This document shows positions 14,162-14,476 of a stretch of DNA of 14,476 nt, piece after piece; position 1 is the first letter of the stretch; the number at the start of each line of letters is the position of its first letter. The notes beneath the pieces are model-generated. The model was not told the origin of the DNA, searched no databases, and saw only the letters and a program-made list of their open reading frames with translations. A program made the translations under genes and the position numbers. The stretch lies in NCBI GenBank assembly GCA_002320555.1, contig DCJV01000068.1:3874-18349 (forward strand), in the 5' to 3' direction. This DNA comes from Ruminococcaceae bacterium UBA1691. Its GTDB lineage: Bacteria; Bacillota; Clostridia; Oscillospirales; Acutalibacteraceae.

Positions 14162-14476
14162 GCCATCTTCCGCCGCCCGGCGGACCTCGTCGGAGCCCTT
14201 CATCCGCGTGGTGAAAAAGCCGGAGCTGCCGCCCCTGCAGGCCTCCCTGCTCCGCGTGGGAGCGTTTTTCCTTGCAATCGTCGCGGGCGCGCTGTTTATC
14301 CTGATGCTGGGGCACAATCCGCTGAGCGTCTATGCGGAGATGATCCGCGGCTGCTTTCGCAGCAAAATTGCGATCCAGTCCACCGTGAAGATCGGCATTC
14401 CCCTGCTGATCACATCGCTTGGCGTCACCCTCGCCTTTAAAATGAAATTTTGGAATATCGGCGCGGAGGGCCAGCT
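14154..14476 (+). CDS. ABC transporter permease (nucleoside type), N-terminal part
   Basis: The open frame starts at ATG 14154, preceded by a strong GGAGG (14140-14144), and overlaps the ATPase stop (ATGACTAA), showing translational coupling. About 107 residues are visible and the frame runs off the right edge. It opens with a charged cytoplasmic N-terminus (about 1-35). Next is a membrane segment (VGAFFLAIVAGALFILMLGH), then NPLSVYAEMIRGCF and the diagnostic block LAFKMKFWNIGAEGQ at the edge. That block is typical of the permeases paired with BMP lipoproteins (NupB/YufP-like, BPD_transp_2 family). A second permease gene usually follows; it would be outside the window. Confidence 0.93.
   Translation, partial: MTKPSSAARRTSSEPFIRVVKKPELPPLQASLLRVGAFFLAIVAGALFILMLGHNPLSVYAEMIRGCFRSKIAIQSTVKIGIPLLITSLGVTLAFKMKFWNIGAEGQ

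Overview
The window looks like chromosomal core sequence from a Gram-positive, moderately high-GC member of the Clostridia, probably Oscillospirales/Ruminococcaceae-like. That placement is an inference. It rests on the dgt-dnaG-rpoD gene order, strong GGAGG-type ribosome binding sites, a zinc-ribbon L31, a TrkA/TrkH potassium system and a BMP-type nucleoside ABC importer. I see no rRNA, tRNA, CRISPR array, transposase or phage gene. Most of the window is ordinary housekeeping sequence.

Layout. (1) 1-2330, minus strand: a potassium-uptake operon, trkA then trkH (trkH runs off the left edge), with a good promoter at 2299-2327 and a leader holding two hairpins. (2) 2330-2586: a divergent intergenic region with an imperfect inverted repeat and a TATAAT element. 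(3) 2587-3576: a small-molecule kinase of the aminoglycoside/choline phosphotransferase (APH) fold with unknown substrate. (4) 3611-4585: ribosomal protein L31 (rpmE) with a strong promoter and a rho-independent terminator, followed directly by a YigZ/IMPACT-family gene. (5) 4738-8769: dgt (dNTP triphosphohydrolase), dnaG (primase) and rpoD (primary sigma factor), a macromolecular-synthesis cluster; a long hairpin lies between dnaG and rpoD. (6) 8798-10351: a polytopic membrane protein resembling DUF6056, 28 bases after rpoD with no visible terminator. (7) 10352-10773: an AT-rich intergenic region with several hairpins, including a terminator-like stem ahead of xpt. (8) 10774-14476: xanthine phosphoribosyltransferase (xpt), a BMP-family substrate-binding lipoprotein, a double-domain ABC ATPase and the start of the permease gene.

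How the genes work together. TrkA is the cytoplasmic nucleotide-binding gate for the TrkH channel. Dgt, DnaG and RpoD link nucleotide pools, replication priming and transcription initiation. The right-hand cluster is best read as purine acquisition and salvage: the lipoprotein and ABC transporter import a nucleoside, and Xpt converts xanthine (and possibly guanine) to its nucleotide.

The least explained parts are regulatory. The xpt leader has a terminator and a possible competing antiterminator stem but no purine-riboswitch core that I can recognise. There is a 15-bp hairpin between dnaG and rpoD. The rpmE terminator stands only about 20 bases before the yigZ start. No wholly new multi-gene system could be supported.
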